A DNA stretch of 64,000 bases from Tabrizicola_A aquatica (GCA_965194375.1 CBDAEL010000002.1); one strand, 5' to 3'. Positions 51,624-60,348 are shown, counted from the first letter of the stretch. The notes: generated from the letters alone by a model not told the origin. Program-made: numbers and translations.

Positions 51624-52922
51624 TTACATCGACGGATAGATCGGGAACTTTTCGCATAGCGCCTCGACCTTGGCCTTCACCGCGGCCTCGACCGCGCCGT
51701 TGCCGTCTTCGCCGTTCTTGGCCAGACCATCGACCACTTCGACGATCCAATCCGCGATCAGGCGGAATTCGGGTTCGGCAAAGCCGCGCGTGGTGCCGGC
51801 GGGGGTGCCAAGGCGCACACCGCTCGTGATGGTGGGCTTTTCGGTGTCAAACGGGATGCCGTTCTTGTTGCAGGTGATATGCGCCCGGCCCAGGGCCTTT
51901 TCGGTCGCATTGCCCTTCACGCCCTTGGGGCGCAGGTCGACCAGCATCAGGTGCGTGTCGGTGCCGCCGGTGACGATATCGAGGCCACCTTTCATCAGCT
52001 GATCGGCCAAGGCTTGGGCGTTCTTCACCACCTGCTTTTGGTAATCGACGAAGTCCGGGCGCAGCGCCTCGCCGAAGGCCACGGCCTTGGCCGCGATCAC
52101 ATGCATCAGGGGGCCGCCCTGAATGCCCGGGAAAATCGCCGAGTTGCACTTTTTGGCAATCGCCTCGTCATTCGTGAGGATCATGCCGCCGCGCGGACCG
52201 CGCAGGGTTTTATGGGTGGTGGTGGTCGCCACATGGGCATGCGGGAAGGGCGAGGGGTAGAGGCCTGCCGCGATCAGCCCGGCAAAGTGGGCCATATCGA
52301 CCAGAAGATAAGCGCCGACCTTGTCGGCAATCGCGCGCATCTTGGCGAAGTCGATGATGCGGGGGATAGCCGAGCCGCCGGCGATGATCAGCTTGGGGTT
52401 ATGCTGCACCGCCAAAGCCTCCAGCTGGTCATAGTCGAGCTGGCTGTCTTGCGGGCGCACGCCGTATTGGATGGCGTTGAACCACTTGCCCGACTGGTTC
52501 GGGGCGGCACCGTGCGTCAGGTGACCACCGGCGTCCAAGGACATGCCAAGGATCGTGTCGCCGGGCTGGATCAGCGCCTGAAACACGCCCTGGTTGGCCT
52601 GCGAACCCGAGTTCGGCTGGACGTTGGCGAAGGAGCAATTGAAGAGCTTGCAGGCCCGCTCCATCGCCAGATTTTCGGCGATGTCGACGAACTGGCAGCC
52701 ACCGTAGTAACGCTTTCCGGCATAGCCTTCGGCGTATTTGTTGGTCATCACCGAGCCCTGCGCCTCCATCACGGCGCGGGAGACTATGTTTTCCGAAGCG
52801 ATCAGCTCAATCTCATGGCGCTGACGGCCCAGTTCTTTTGTCACCGCCCCGAAAATCTCGGGGTCGCGGGCGGCGAGGGTGTCGGTGAAAAAGCCGGTGG
52901 ATACTTTGGGGGACACGGTCAT
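51624..52922 (-). CDS. glyA: Serine hydroxymethyltransferase
   Basis: 432 residues. PLP Lys in VATTTTHKTLRGPRGG, active-site ENIVSRAVMEAQGSVMTNKYAEGYAGKRYYGG and LVDMAHFAGLIAAG. It interconverts serine and glycine while loading tetrahydrofolate. The ATG (MTVSPKVSTGFF) has AGGAG 7 bases upstream; the longer frame upstream has no site. Divergent from nadK across 215 bases. Confidence 0.96.
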   Translation of the reverse strand: MTVSPKVSTGFFTDTLAARDPEIFGAVTKELGRQRHEIELIASENIVSRAVMEAQGSVMTNKYAEGYAGKRYYGGCQFVDIAENLAMERACKLFNCSFANVQPNSGSQANQGVFQALIQPGDTILGMSLDAGGHLTHGAAPNQSGKWFNAIQYGVRPQDSQLDYDQLEALAVQHNPKLIIAGGSAIPRIIDFAKMRAIADKVGAYLLVDMAHFAGLIAAGLYPSPFPHAHVATTTTHKTLRGPRGGMILTNDEAIAKKCNSAIFPGIQGGPLMHVIAAKAVAFGEALRPDFVDYQKQVVKNAQALADQLMKGGLDIVTGGTDTHLMLVDLRPKGVKGNATEKALGRAHITCNKNGIPFDTEKPTITSGVRLGTPAGTTRGFAEPEFRLIADWIVEVVDGLAKNGEDGNGAVEAAVKAKVEALCEKFPIYPSM

Positions 52923-53021
52923 GGCGGCGCTCCTGAGGATGTGGTTTGAGGGGTATCTAGGCCAAAGATCGGGGGCAAGGAAGGTGCGAAAACGACGCGT
53001 TCCGGTCTTATGGCGAAAAAA

Positions 53022-53037
53022 GTTTCGTATCGGAAAC
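53022..53037. promoter_or_regulatory. Short inverted repeat in the glyA/nadK divergent region
   Basis: GTTTC-GTATCG-GAAAC, exact 5-bp arms, within an A+T-richer patch. Candidate operator for glyA; no factor can be named. Confidence 0.3.
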
Positions 53038-53137
53038 ACGACAGCGGCGTCAAATGCGGTGGTTTGGTCCTTCTGACAGGGCTTGAGTTTGCCGCGCCGC
53101 CCCGCCAAGGTTGGCAGGCAAACAAGGAAACAAGCCC

Positions 53138-53902
53138 GTGGCCAGTCCGCATATCGCCTTTTTGGCCAGCCCCGTTCCCGCCGCCCAAGAGGCGTTGGTG
53201 GTGCTGACCGGCCTGCATGGCCAATGCCCGCCCTATGCGGCCGATATGATCGTGGCCTTGGGCGGCGATGGGTTCATGTTGCAGACCTTGCATGAGACCC
53301 AAGGGCTGGGCCTGCCGGTTTATGGGATGAACCGGGGCACGGTGGGGTTCTTGATGAACGAGTATGCCGCCGAAGGGTTGGCCGAGCGGTTGGCCGCCGC
53401 CGAGGAGGCCGTGATCAACCCCTTGGCCATGCGGGCGGTGGATGCGCGGGGCAAGATCACCGATGCGCTCGCGATCAACGAAGTGTCTTTGCTGCGCGCG
53501 GGTCCGCAGGCGGCCAAGCTGCGTATTCTGATCGACGGCAAAGAGCGGATGTCGGAGCTGGTGTGCGATGGGGCCTTGGTGGCCACGCCTGCCGGGTCCA
53601 CCGCCTATAACTATTCCGCCCATGGCCCGATCTTGCCGATCGGGGCCGATGTATTGGCGCTGACGGCGATGTCGGCCTTCCGCCCCCGGCGCTGGCGCGG
53701 CGCGCTGATCCCGAAATCGGCCGTGGTACGATTCGAGGTGTTGGAGGCCGACAAGCGCCCGGTGCGTGCCGATGCCGACAGCCGCCCGGTGCCTGATGTG
53801 GTGTCGGTTGAAATCCGGTCGGAGCCTTCGGTGCGTCACCGCATCCTGTTCGATCCCGGCCATGGGCTGGAAGAGCGCTTGATCGTCGAGCAATTCGTCT
53901 GA
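53138..53902 (+). CDS. nadK: NAD kinase
   Basis: 254 residues. GGDG motif in MIVALGGDGFMLQTLH, NRGTVGFLMNE, and the substrate loop VATPAGSTAYNYSAHGPILP. It phosphorylates NAD to NADP. I prefer the GTG (VASPHIAFLASP) with AAGGA 8 bases upstream; a TTG 27 bases earlier is possible. Length is typical of the short alphaproteobacterial form. Confidence 0.93.
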   Translation: MASPHIAFLASPVPAAQEALVVLTGLHGQCPPYAADMIVALGGDGFMLQTLHETQGLGLPVYGMNRGTVGFLMNEYAAEGLAERLAAAEEAVINPLAMRAVDARGKITDALAINEVSLLRAGPQAAKLRILIDGKERMSELVCDGALVATPAGSTAYNYSAHGPILPIGADVLALTAMSAFRPRRWRGALIPKSAVVRFEVLEADKRPVRADADSRPVPDVVSVEIRSEPSVRHRILFDPGHGLEERLIVEQFV

Positions 53903-53921
53903 TCTTGCCGCAGGCGATGCC

Positions 53922-54098
53922 TTAGCTGATCTGCTTGGCCACCCACCAGCTGACCGGCAGGGCCAGCACCACACCCAAGGCGGCGGCTATCAGGATGGGT
54001 TGCAGCGTGTAATTGCCGGCTGTCAGCGCGATCACGACGCCCGAACCGGCAAGGGTCGTGCCGATCATCGAAAACAGGATCAGTGTCAGGCGGGTCAT
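53922..54098 (-). CDS. Small two-helix membrane protein (often mislabelled CTP synthetase)
   Basis: 58 residues with two transmembrane helices (LTLILFSMIGTTLAGSGVVIALTAG and LIAAALGVVLALPVSWWVAKQI). Proteins of this kind in Rhodobacteraceae carry a 'CTP synthetase' label in databases that the sequence does not support. GGAGG lies 6 bases before the ATG, which decides the start over an upstream ATG 12 bases earlier. Function unknown. Confidence 0.8.
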   Translation of the reverse strand: MTRLTLILFSMIGTTLAGSGVVIALTAGNYTLQPILIAAALGVVLALPVSWWVAKQIS

Positions 54099-54195
54099 AG
54101 GAACCTCCAAAAGCGCGCGCTTGGCTCTTGTGGCAGGGTTCTGACCGATACGCCTTGATCCGTGTCAATCGGTGGGGGGAAGTTGGGGGCGACGC

Positions 54196-54365
54196 TCAGT
54201 CGAGCGGCCGTTTCATACGCAGCAAAAGCCCGTCCTTCAGCCAGACGTGGTGCCAAATTGCGGCCAGCACATGCGCCCCGACGAGGGCGAGGAGGGCCAC
54301 TTTCATCACCTCATGCGCATCGGCGGCGGGGACGATGCCACCAAACCACGCCGCCATGCTCCGGG
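54196..54365 (-). pseudogene. Cytochrome b561, C-terminal fragment (split gene)
   Basis: Encodes the last 55 residues (RSMAAWFGGIVPAADAHEVM...VALLALVGAHVLAAIWHHVWLKDGLLLRMKRPLD), i.e. the fourth transmembrane helix with haem-ligand His of a cytochrome b561/YodB-type protein. It joins exactly, in frame, to the N-terminal fragment at 55073-55401 if the DNA 54366-55076 is removed, giving ...AMPLT-RSMAAWFGG.... The fragment has no start of its own that would make a working protein. Confidence 0.85.
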
Positions 54366-54430
54366 CATGAATTGAAGAAGGAAAAACACAAATGGTGGAA
54401 AATCCGTGAAAACGGGAGGTTTGGAGCGGG

Positions 54431-54685
54431 TCAGCCCCGGCGATCGAAGAGGAACACCAGAAGCCGAAAGGCCCCGTAAATCCCCAAGATAACAAGAACA
54501 ATTCCAAGGAAGATATACTCCGGCCCCAGCGGGATCTCGGCGAAGAAGGGCCCAGTGTAATAAATCAAAAATGCTAATCCCACGAGAAGGACCAAGAAGC
54601 CCAGGACATGCCCGATTGCGCCAAGGACGGCGGAAGATCCGAAGAGCATAATGGCGATGATGACAAGCAAGGCGGCTACAATCAT
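54431..54685 (-). CDS. Small three-helix membrane protein carried by the insertion
   Basis: 84 residues, three hydrophobic helices: IVAALLVIIAIMLFGSSAVLG, VLGFLVLLVGLAFLIYYTG and YIFLGIVLVILGIYGAFRLLV, ending in FLFDRRG. GGAG lies 6 bases before the ATG; a second ATG 42 bases upstream has no site. No family recognised. It is the only convincing gene in the insertion. Confidence 0.6.
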   Translation of the reverse strand: MIVAALLVIIAIMLFGSSAVLGAIGHVLGFLVLLVGLAFLIYYTGPFFAEIPLGPEYIFLGIVLVILGIYGAFRLLVFLFDRRG

Positions 54686-54815
54686 GTCGTTCTCCAATTG
54701 ATTCGGCGCAAAATCACTCGCGTCCAAGAAGAGATTGAATCTATCAGGCGTTGAATTTCAAGACTGATGGGCTTGTGAAAGCAATGTTGCAGCTTAACCT
54801 ACCGGCCGTCGTTTT

Positions 54816-55064
54816 GTGAGAGACCATCCGGTGGTGCCTAACGCGCGCGTTGATAGCATAATCGAAATCGCGAAAGATACGAGTTGCCCTGTTGACCTCT
54901 TAGTTGCGAGCATGGCCCGAGGCGATCAGAGAACCTTTGACGCTTTCTCCGCCAACCCGCCTCTCCGGCCTAAGTGGATCAAGTCCAGAGTTGGCGCGCA
55001 CGAGATTGCCATTTTTCATAATTTTTACAGCGCGATACGTCTCACCCCAGCCGCCCAGCTGTAA
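54816..55064 (+). other. Unidentified open frame in the insertion
   Basis: 82 codons from a GTG without a ribosome site. The end reads FSANPPLRPKWIKSRVGAH, EIAIFHNFYS, then AIRLTPAAQL. The opposite strand also has an open frame (KIMKNGNLVRANSGLDPLRPE). Either may be part of the original element; I cannot tell which strand, if any, is coding. Confidence 0.25.
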
Positions 55065-55072
55065 CACTGGAT

Positions 55073-55401
55073 CGGGTTAGCGGCATCGCGATCATGAGCG
55101 CGTAAAGCGCCAGATGGCCAAGATGCGCAGCGCGGCGCAGGAGGGGCGGTTCGGCGTCGGGCGGGGGTGGCACGCCGCGTGTGGCGCGCAAAGCCAGACG
55201 CCAGAGGGCAAAGATCAAGATCAAGGCCCCGCCGATGACATGGGACAGAACCAACCAATGAAAGCTGGGGCTCTGGCCGTCTTCGATCAGGTCCCAAGCG
55301 TCGGACATCGGCTCATGGAGCAGGAACTGCAACACGATCAGCGCGGTGACGATCCAATGAAGCCGGATCTGGCGGGCGGAATAGCCTTTGGGCGCGGTCA
55401 T
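55073..55401 (-). pseudogene. Cytochrome b561, N-terminal fragment (split gene)
   Basis: Encodes the first 109 residues of a cytochrome b561: MTAPKGYSARQIRLHWIVTA with the first haem His, FHWLVLSHVIGGALILIFALWRLAL, and LGHLALYALMIAMPLT, after which the frame runs into inserted DNA (RSSVTAGRLG then stop). With the C-terminal piece the intact protein would be 164 residues, normal for the family. Three of four helices remain, so a stable product is doubtful. Confidence 0.85.
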
Positions 55402-55493
55402 GCCCTGTCCTTTTGGTCAAATACGGGGCCAAGCCTAGGCCCAGCGCCAGCCTGCGGCAAGCGAAGTGCGCAATGGCGGGCCGGAAAGGCGGA

Positions 55494-56534
55494 TCAGTTC
55501 TTGAAGGTGATCGGCAGCGAGAAGCTGTAGCTTGGCTCGCTCAGCCCTTTCGGCGCGCGGGCAAAGGGGGCGGCGGATTTCACCGCCTTGAGGGCGGCCG
55601 CATCCAGCGCGGCTTGGCCGGAGCTTTGGGCGATGCCCACGGCGAGAAGCGCGCCAGAGGCGGCGATTTCCAGCCGCACCTTCACGGTGCCCGGGGCGCT
55701 GTCGGCAGGCAAGGCGACCTTGCGGTTGATGCGGGCGCGCACTTTGCTGCCCCAATCGGCCTTGAGCGCCTTGGCCTCGCCCGCGCTGGCGGCGGGGTCG
55801 GATTTGGCAGCAGATTGGGCGGCAGGCTGGGGCGCCGGAGCGGCCGCGGGTTCGGCGGCTTGATGAACGGGCTTAGCGGGGACCTCGGCCTTGGCGGTTT
55901 TGGTCTCAGGCTTGGTCTGTCGCGGGGCTTCGGCAACCGGGGCGGCGGCTTTGGGCTTTATCGCTTTTGGCGCGGGGGCGGCGGGCTTTTGGGCCACAGG
56001 CTCGGGCATGGGCTCGGGCACGGGCGAGGGCGGCTCGGCGGCGGGTAGGGCCGTCGGTATTGCAGAGGCCAAAGAAGCCGGTTCGGGCATTGGGGCAGCA
56101 AGGGCGGGGGTCGCCAAGGCGGGGGCGGTGGCCATGGTCAGGACGGGCTGCGGCGCGCTCATCGCCAGAAACTGCGCCTCAGAAATCAGCGACACCTCGG
56201 CCGTGTTCAGATCGGGCACGATAAGCGGCCGGGCGGTGCTGGCAAACACGGCATAGCCGCCCAAAAGACCCAGATGCAGCGCTATTGAGACCAAGACCGC
56301 CCCGCGCGGGCTGCTGCGGCCCGTAGGCGCGGAAAGCACCAGCGGCGCGGGTGAGATGACCTTGGGGGCGTGCGACGACAGCGGCAGATCGCGCGCGGGC
56401 ACGGCCGGGCACGGGGCCGCAGCCAGATCACCCGGCAGCGCCAGCACGGGCTTGCCCTTGGCCTTCGGCACAGGCCGAGCGACAGCCCAAAAAGGCTGGC
56501 GAAGGGCGCGGACGAGTGGCGGGCTTGCGGTCAT
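55494..56534 (-). CDS. tonB: Energy transducer TonB
   Basis: 346 residues. A cytoplasmic N-terminal extension of about 75 residues precedes the anchoring helix (GAVLVSIALHLGLLGGYAVFA), then a long Pro/Ala/Lys/Glu-rich periplasmic spacer and a C-terminal TonB domain (WGSKVRARINRKVALPADSAPGTVKVRLEIAASGALLAV...SYSFSLPITFKN). It passes proton-motive-force energy to outer-membrane receptors. exbB and exbD are not adjacent and no receptor gene is in the window. The start has a weak site, so the extension could be shorter. Confidence 0.85.
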   Translation of the reverse strand: MTASPPLVRALRQPFWAVARPVPKAKGKPVLALPGDLAAAPCPAVPARDLPLSSHAPKVISPAPLVLSAPTGRSSPRGAVLVSIALHLGLLGGYAVFASTARPLIVPDLNTAEVSLISEAQFLAMSAPQPVLTMATAPALATPALAAPMPEPASLASAIPTALPAAEPPSPVPEPMPEPVAQKPAAPAPKAIKPKAAAPVAEAPRQTKPETKTAKAEVPAKPVHQAAEPAAAPAPQPAAQSAAKSDPAASAGEAKALKADWGSKVRARINRKVALPADSAPGTVKVRLEIAASGALLAVGIAQSSGQAALDAAALKAVKSAAPFARAPKGLSEPSYSFSLPITFKN

Positions 56535-56692
56535 GGGCGGGGCTGGCCTGTAAACGCGAATCGGCGGCGGGGATCGGAGATTTGGGCGATGGTGTCTTGT
56601 GCGCGGCTGGGCTTGTCAATGCAGGCCCAAGGGCGACCGATGACGCCCCTTGGACGACGGCTGGCCTAGGCCTTCGAATTAGCCCCAGCAGG

Positions 56693-57562
56693 TCAGAACC
56701 ACTGGCCCGGCTCCATGAGGCCCAGATCCATCAACTGCTGCGAATGCCATTCGAACCGCACCGAATTGTGCCAGCGAAAATCACGGATATCGAACATCGA
56801 GCCTGCATTCGAGCGCAGGGCCTTGGCGGTTCGAAAGCTCATCACTGTGGTGGTGATGTTGTTGTGCCACGGGCAGGCGTAGGTGTTAAATTCCTCGTCG
56901 TTGAACGTGTAGTCGGGCCGCAAGGTCAGCCCCGGCTTGGCCTTGAACAGCGCGATACGGTCAATCTTGCGGCGCGGGACGGGGATGTGTTCTTCGAACC
57001 GCCAGCGAAGGCCCCCAAAGAAATCCAACTGCCGTTCCTTGGGGTAATTGTGATTGGCCGCATCGGGCCGGCCCAGCGCGTAATAGCCCGACCGGTCAAG
57101 ATGCGCCTGTTCCAGCGACACCGCGTTTTGAAAGCGCCCCAGATCATCGGCGTAGAGGTCGATCACATAAGACAGCATCGCCTCACGCCGCTCTTCGGCG
57201 TGAAAGGCCACCAATTCGCGCACATTGCGCGTCTCGCAGAAGGGGTGGAACAGGTATTCGGCGTTATAGCTGTAGTAAAGCCAGATGCCCGGCGCCGCCT
57301 CGATCAGGCGATTGATCGCGGTGAACAGCGCGCCTTCGGCATGCACGTCATGGTCGATGCGGTGGATCTTGGCGCCGAGATCAGCGGGCAGCGTGATGGG
57401 CTGCGGTGCCAAAAGCAGCACTTGGGCAAAGCCTGCGGCCAGATGGTGGCGCAGGCTGGTGTCCACCTCGACCGCATCTTCGGCGAAGATCACGGCGACA
57501 GGCCCTTTGGCGAGGGCCGCCTGACCATCGATCAGAAATTGGTCGAGCGAAGGATAATGCAT
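56693..57562 (-). CDS. Glycosyltransferase-2-like protein of unknown role
   Basis: 289 residues. Soluble, with an N-terminal alpha/beta part (VAVIFAEDAVEVDTSLRHHLAAGFAQVLLLAP...KIHRIDHDVHAEGALFTAINRLIEAAPGIWLYYSYNAEYLFHPFCETRNVREL) that resembles GT2-type glycosyltransferases used in Rhodobacteraceae surface glycans, and a C-terminal part with conserved aromatic and His residues (YACPWHNNITTTVMSFRTAKALRSN). DHDVH may be the metal motif. Divergent from miaB. I am fairly sure it is a real gene, less sure of the activity. Confidence 0.65.
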   Translation of the reverse strand: MHYPSLDQFLIDGQAALAKGPVAVIFAEDAVEVDTSLRHHLAAGFAQVLLLAPQPITLPADLGAKIHRIDHDVHAEGALFTAINRLIEAAPGIWLYYSYNAEYLFHPFCETRNVRELVAFHAEERREAMLSYVIDLYADDLGRFQNAVSLEQAHLDRSGYYALGRPDAANHNYPKERQLDFFGGLRWRFEEHIPVPRRKIDRIALFKAKPGLTLRPDYTFNDEEFNTYACPWHNNITTTVMSFRTAKALRSNAGSMFDIRDFRWHNSVRFEWHSQQLMDLGLMEPGQWF

Positions 57563-57783
57563 GGGAACCCGCAGGTTTAATTGTCTCGCAAAATCGAACA
57601 ATGTCGCGGGCAATGCAAGGCATCTGTTTTCCGCAATTTGACAAAAGCCCGGGGGGCAAGGCGCGACGTGGGCAAATGCTCTGTCCGCGCCGGTGTCGCC
57701 GCCAAAGGCGAGGGTCCGCCCAAGCACGCGTTGCGCGAGCGGCGCGTTTGGCTTATGGGCAAGGCCTGCGAACAGGTGTGGCC

Positions 57784-59094
57784 ATGACCGACGTCAAGAA
57801 ACTCTTCATCAAGACCTACGGCTGTCAGATGAACGTCTATGACAGCGAGCGCATGGCTGAGGCGATGGGTGCGGATGGCTATGTGCTGACCGAAACCGCC
57901 GAGGATGCGGATATGGTGCTGTTGAACACCTGCCACATTCGGGAAAAGGCCAGCGAAAAGCTCTATTCCGACCTTGGCCGGTTGAAACCGTTGAAGCAGG
58001 CCAAGCCGGGCATGAAGATTGGTGTGGCGGGCTGCGTGGCGCAGGCCGAGGGCGATGAGATCCTGCGGCGGATGCCCGTGGTCGATCTGGTGGTCGGCCC
58101 GCAGGCCTATCACCGTCTGCCCGAAATGGCGCGCGCCGGGCGGCAGGCCGTGGACACCGAGTTTCCCGCCGAGATGAAGTTTGACCTTCTGCCCGAACGC
58201 AAGGCTCCGCACGGGCCAACGGCGTTTTTGACGGTGCAGGAAGGCTGCGACAAGTTTTGCGCCTTTTGCGTGGTGCCCTACACGCGCGGGGCCGAGGTCA
58301 GCCGCCCGGTGGACCGCATCCTGACCGAGGCGCGCGATCTCGTGGCGCGCGGGGTGCGGGAGTTGACGCTTCTGGGCCAGAACGTGAATGCCTATCATGG
58401 CGCGGGGGCGGCGGGGGATTACACCTTGGGCCGCTTGCTGCGCGAGATGGCCCAGATCGACGGGTTGGAACGGCTGCGCTATACCACCAGCCACCCCAAT
58501 GACATGGATGATGATCTGATCGCCGCCCATGGCGACCTGCCACAGCTGATGCCCTATTTGCATTTGCCGGTGCAGTCCGGATCGGACCGCATCCTGAAGG
58601 CGATGAACCGCAAGCATACGGCGGAGGAGTATCTGCGGTTGATCGAGCGTATTCGTGCCGCGCGGCCCGACATTCTGTTGTCGTCGGATTTCATCGTCGG
58701 CTTTCCCGGTGAAACCGATGCCGACCACGCCGCGACGATGGATTTGATCCGCGCCGTGGGCTATGGCGCGGCCTTCAGCTTTCGCTATTCGGCCCGCCCC
58801 GGCACGCCAGCGGCTGAAAAGACCCCGGTGGCTGAAGATGTCGCGAATGCGCGGCTTTACGAATTGCAGGCGTTGGTCACCCAGCAGCAGCGCGCGGCCC
58901 AAGAGGCGATGGTGGGCCGCACAGTCGGGGTGCTTTACGAAAAGCCGGGCCGTCAGCCGGGGCAGATGGTGGGCAAATCCGACCACCTGCATGCGGTGCA
59001 TGTCGATGATCCCACCGGCAAGGTGGGAGAGTTGGTCACGGTGCGAATCCTGTCCTCGGTCACCAATTCCTTGGCTGGTCAGCGGCTGAGCTAA
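57784..59094 (+). CDS. miaB: tRNA-2-methylthio-N6-dimethylallyladenosine synthase
   Basis: 436 residues. N-terminal UPF0004 domain with three Cys (KTYGCQMNVYDS, LLNTCHIR, GVAGCVAQ), radical-SAM cluster C155-x3-C159-x2-C162 in EGCDKFCAFCVVPYTRG, and a C-terminal TRAM domain. It adds the methylthio group at A37 of tRNAs reading UNN codons. ATG follows AGGTGTGGCC. In many relatives miaB is followed closely by phoH; here two extra genes lie between. Confidence 0.95.
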   Translation: MTDVKKLFIKTYGCQMNVYDSERMAEAMGADGYVLTETAEDADMVLLNTCHIREKASEKLYSDLGRLKPLKQAKPGMKIGVAGCVAQAEGDEILRRMPVVDLVVGPQAYHRLPEMARAGRQAVDTEFPAEMKFDLLPERKAPHGPTAFLTVQEGCDKFCAFCVVPYTRGAEVSRPVDRILTEARDLVARGVRELTLLGQNVNAYHGAGAAGDYTLGRLLREMAQIDGLERLRYTTSHPNDMDDDLIAAHGDLPQLMPYLHLPVQSGSDRILKAMNRKHTAEEYLRLIERIRAARPDILLSSDFIVGFPGETDADHAATMDLIRAVGYGAAFSFRYSARPGTPAAEKTPVAEDVANARLYELQALVTQQQRAAQEAMVGRTVGVLYEKPGRQPGQMVGKSDHLHAVHVDDPTGKVGELVTVRILSSVTNSLAGQRLS

Positions 59095-59295
59095 GGCCAG
59101 CGCGCCCCTTTACGTTTTCAAATTCGCAACAACGCCGCCCCCGACGGCGCATTTTGCATCGTTTCCCGCAGCCCGGCCAAAGGGTTCACGAGAAATCGCT
59201 TTACTTCACCAAATGGTGCGGGCAAATCTCAAAAGATAGACATTTACGACTTCTGCCAGAGTCGAAAGGTAATATTTAAAGGGGGGGCTGCCACG

Positions 59296-59898
59296 TTGGA
59301 TCGCATGTCCAAAGCAGTATTGGGTTTGGTGACAGGGGTGGCTTTGGCCACATTCGGGTTTGGAACGGCGGCGATCGCGCACCCCAGCCCCACAGCCCAC
59401 GAACATCCGCAGACGGTTCCGGGCCCGAAGGTATCGGGGAAAATCCAGTGGGGTATCTGGATTGACGACGACGGCTGTATGCATTGGTGGGCCGATGGCG
59501 GGATCGAAGGCTATATGCTGGATCGCGTGAACCCCAAGACCGGCAAGCCCGTCTGCCTTAAGCGCAACACCTGTCTTGTGGAGAACACCGACCAGCTGTT
59601 CGCCACCGACAGCCACAAGCTGACCCCGCATGGCATGCGCCGGTTAGAGGATTTCTTCCGCAGTGCCGGGGCCTTTGGCTATGCCGTCTACGGCCACACC
59701 GACAGCCGCGCATCGGATGAATACAACATGCGCCTGTCTGACCGCCGGGCGCGGTCTGTGGCCGATGTCGCCCGCGCCATGGGGGCCATGGTTGACCGCG
59801 AAATCGGCTTTGGCGAACGCCAGCCCATCGCTTCGAACTCGACGGCTGCCGGAATGCAGAAGAACCGTCGCGTCGAAGTTGTCTGCTACCGGTGGTGA
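59296..59898 (+). CDS. OmpA-family protein with N-terminal DGC-W-EGY-PVC module
   Basis: 200 residues. Signal peptide MDRMSKAVLGLVTGVALATFGFGTAAIAH, then residues 57-87 with the pattern D-x-DGC-x2-W-x2-D-x-G-x-EGY-x3-R-x2-P-x-TG-x-PVC, then an OmpA-C peptidoglycan-binding domain (YAVYGHTDSRASDEYNMRLSDRRA). The TTG start has an 8-base spaced G-run (AAAGGGG); an ATG 9 bases on is possible. It is followed by a lipoprotein with the same module, overlapping as TGATG. Likely both are anchored between outer membrane and cell wall; role unknown. Confidence 0.82.
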   Translation: MDRMSKAVLGLVTGVALATFGFGTAAIAHPSPTAHEHPQTVPGPKVSGKIQWGIWIDDDGCMHWWADGGIEGYMLDRVNPKTGKPVCLKRNTCLVENTDQLFATDSHKLTPHGMRRLEDFFRSAGAFGYAVYGHTDSRASDEYNMRLSDRRARSVADVARAMGAMVDREIGFGERQPIASNSTAAGMQKNRRVEVVCYRW

Positions 59899-60278
59899 TG
59901 AACATGATGAACACTTTGAAAATCGCCACGGGCCTTGTGGCCGCCACTGTCCTGTCGGGCTGCATTGAAGGGGTGACCCCTTATCGCGGCTCGCCAGACA
60001 CCGTGATCGCCACCGCCTTTGACCGCGGCCGGGATTCGGGCGTGTTGGAAGAAGGCGGCGCGGCCATCGCCTATGACCCGGACGGCTGCCAAGGCTGGAT
60101 CATCGACGACGGGGTCGAGGGCTATTCGGGCCGCCGGTTTGATCCGGTGACTGGCCTGCCGGTCTGCAACAACCTCTATCCGCCGGGCACGGTGCTGAAG
60201 GACTATCAGTCGCAGTCGCCGGGCCTGCAAGACTATGTGCCGGGCTGGGCCCAACCCAAGCGGCGTTGGGGTGGCTGA
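59898..60278 (+). CDS. Lipoprotein sharing the DGC-W-EGY-PVC module
   Basis: 126 residues. Lipoprotein signal with lipobox VLSGC (MNMMNTLKIATGLVAATVLSGC), then residues 60-90 carry the same module as the preceding OmpA protein (DPDGCQGWIIDDGVEGY, R80, P83-x-TG, PVC at 88-90). About 18 of 31 positions are identical between the two. The two Cys probably form a disulfide in the periplasm. ATG overlaps the previous stop, and a strong terminator follows. Confidence 0.75.
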   Translation: MNMMNTLKIATGLVAATVLSGCIEGVTPYRGSPDTVIATAFDRGRDSGVLEEGGAAIAYDPDGCQGWIIDDGVEGYSGRRFDPVTGLPVCNNLYPPGTVLKDYQSQSPGLQDYVPGWAQPKRRWGG

Positions 60279-60322
60279 ACCGGCCTTTCGGGTTTCTGGT
60301 GCAACGGGTTAAAGATCGCAGG

Positions 60323-60348
60323 GGCCATGGCAAATGCCATGGCCTTTT
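60323..60348 (+). terminator. Terminator of the OmpA/lipoprotein pair
   Basis: Perfect 9-bp stem GGCCATGGC / GCCATGGCC with loop AAAT, followed directly by TTTT. It separates the pair from phoH. Confidence 0.88.

Larger units (their letters stand above)
54366..55076. mobile_element. 711-bp insertion inside cytochrome b561, flanked by CGGG
   Basis: CGGG occurs at both ends (54362-54365 and 55073-55076), as expected for a 4-bp target duplication; removing one copy and the DNA between restores the reading frame of the host gene without loss of a residue. No transposase and no terminal inverted repeats are visible. The insert carries a small membrane-protein gene with a good ribosome site and an unidentified open frame, and is richer in A+T than its surroundings. 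Type of element unknown. Confidence 0.75.

Noticed and set aside
52923..53137. Riboswitch before glyA
   Set aside because: No conserved glycine, SAM or folate aptamer pattern could be recognised; only a short inverted repeat is seen.
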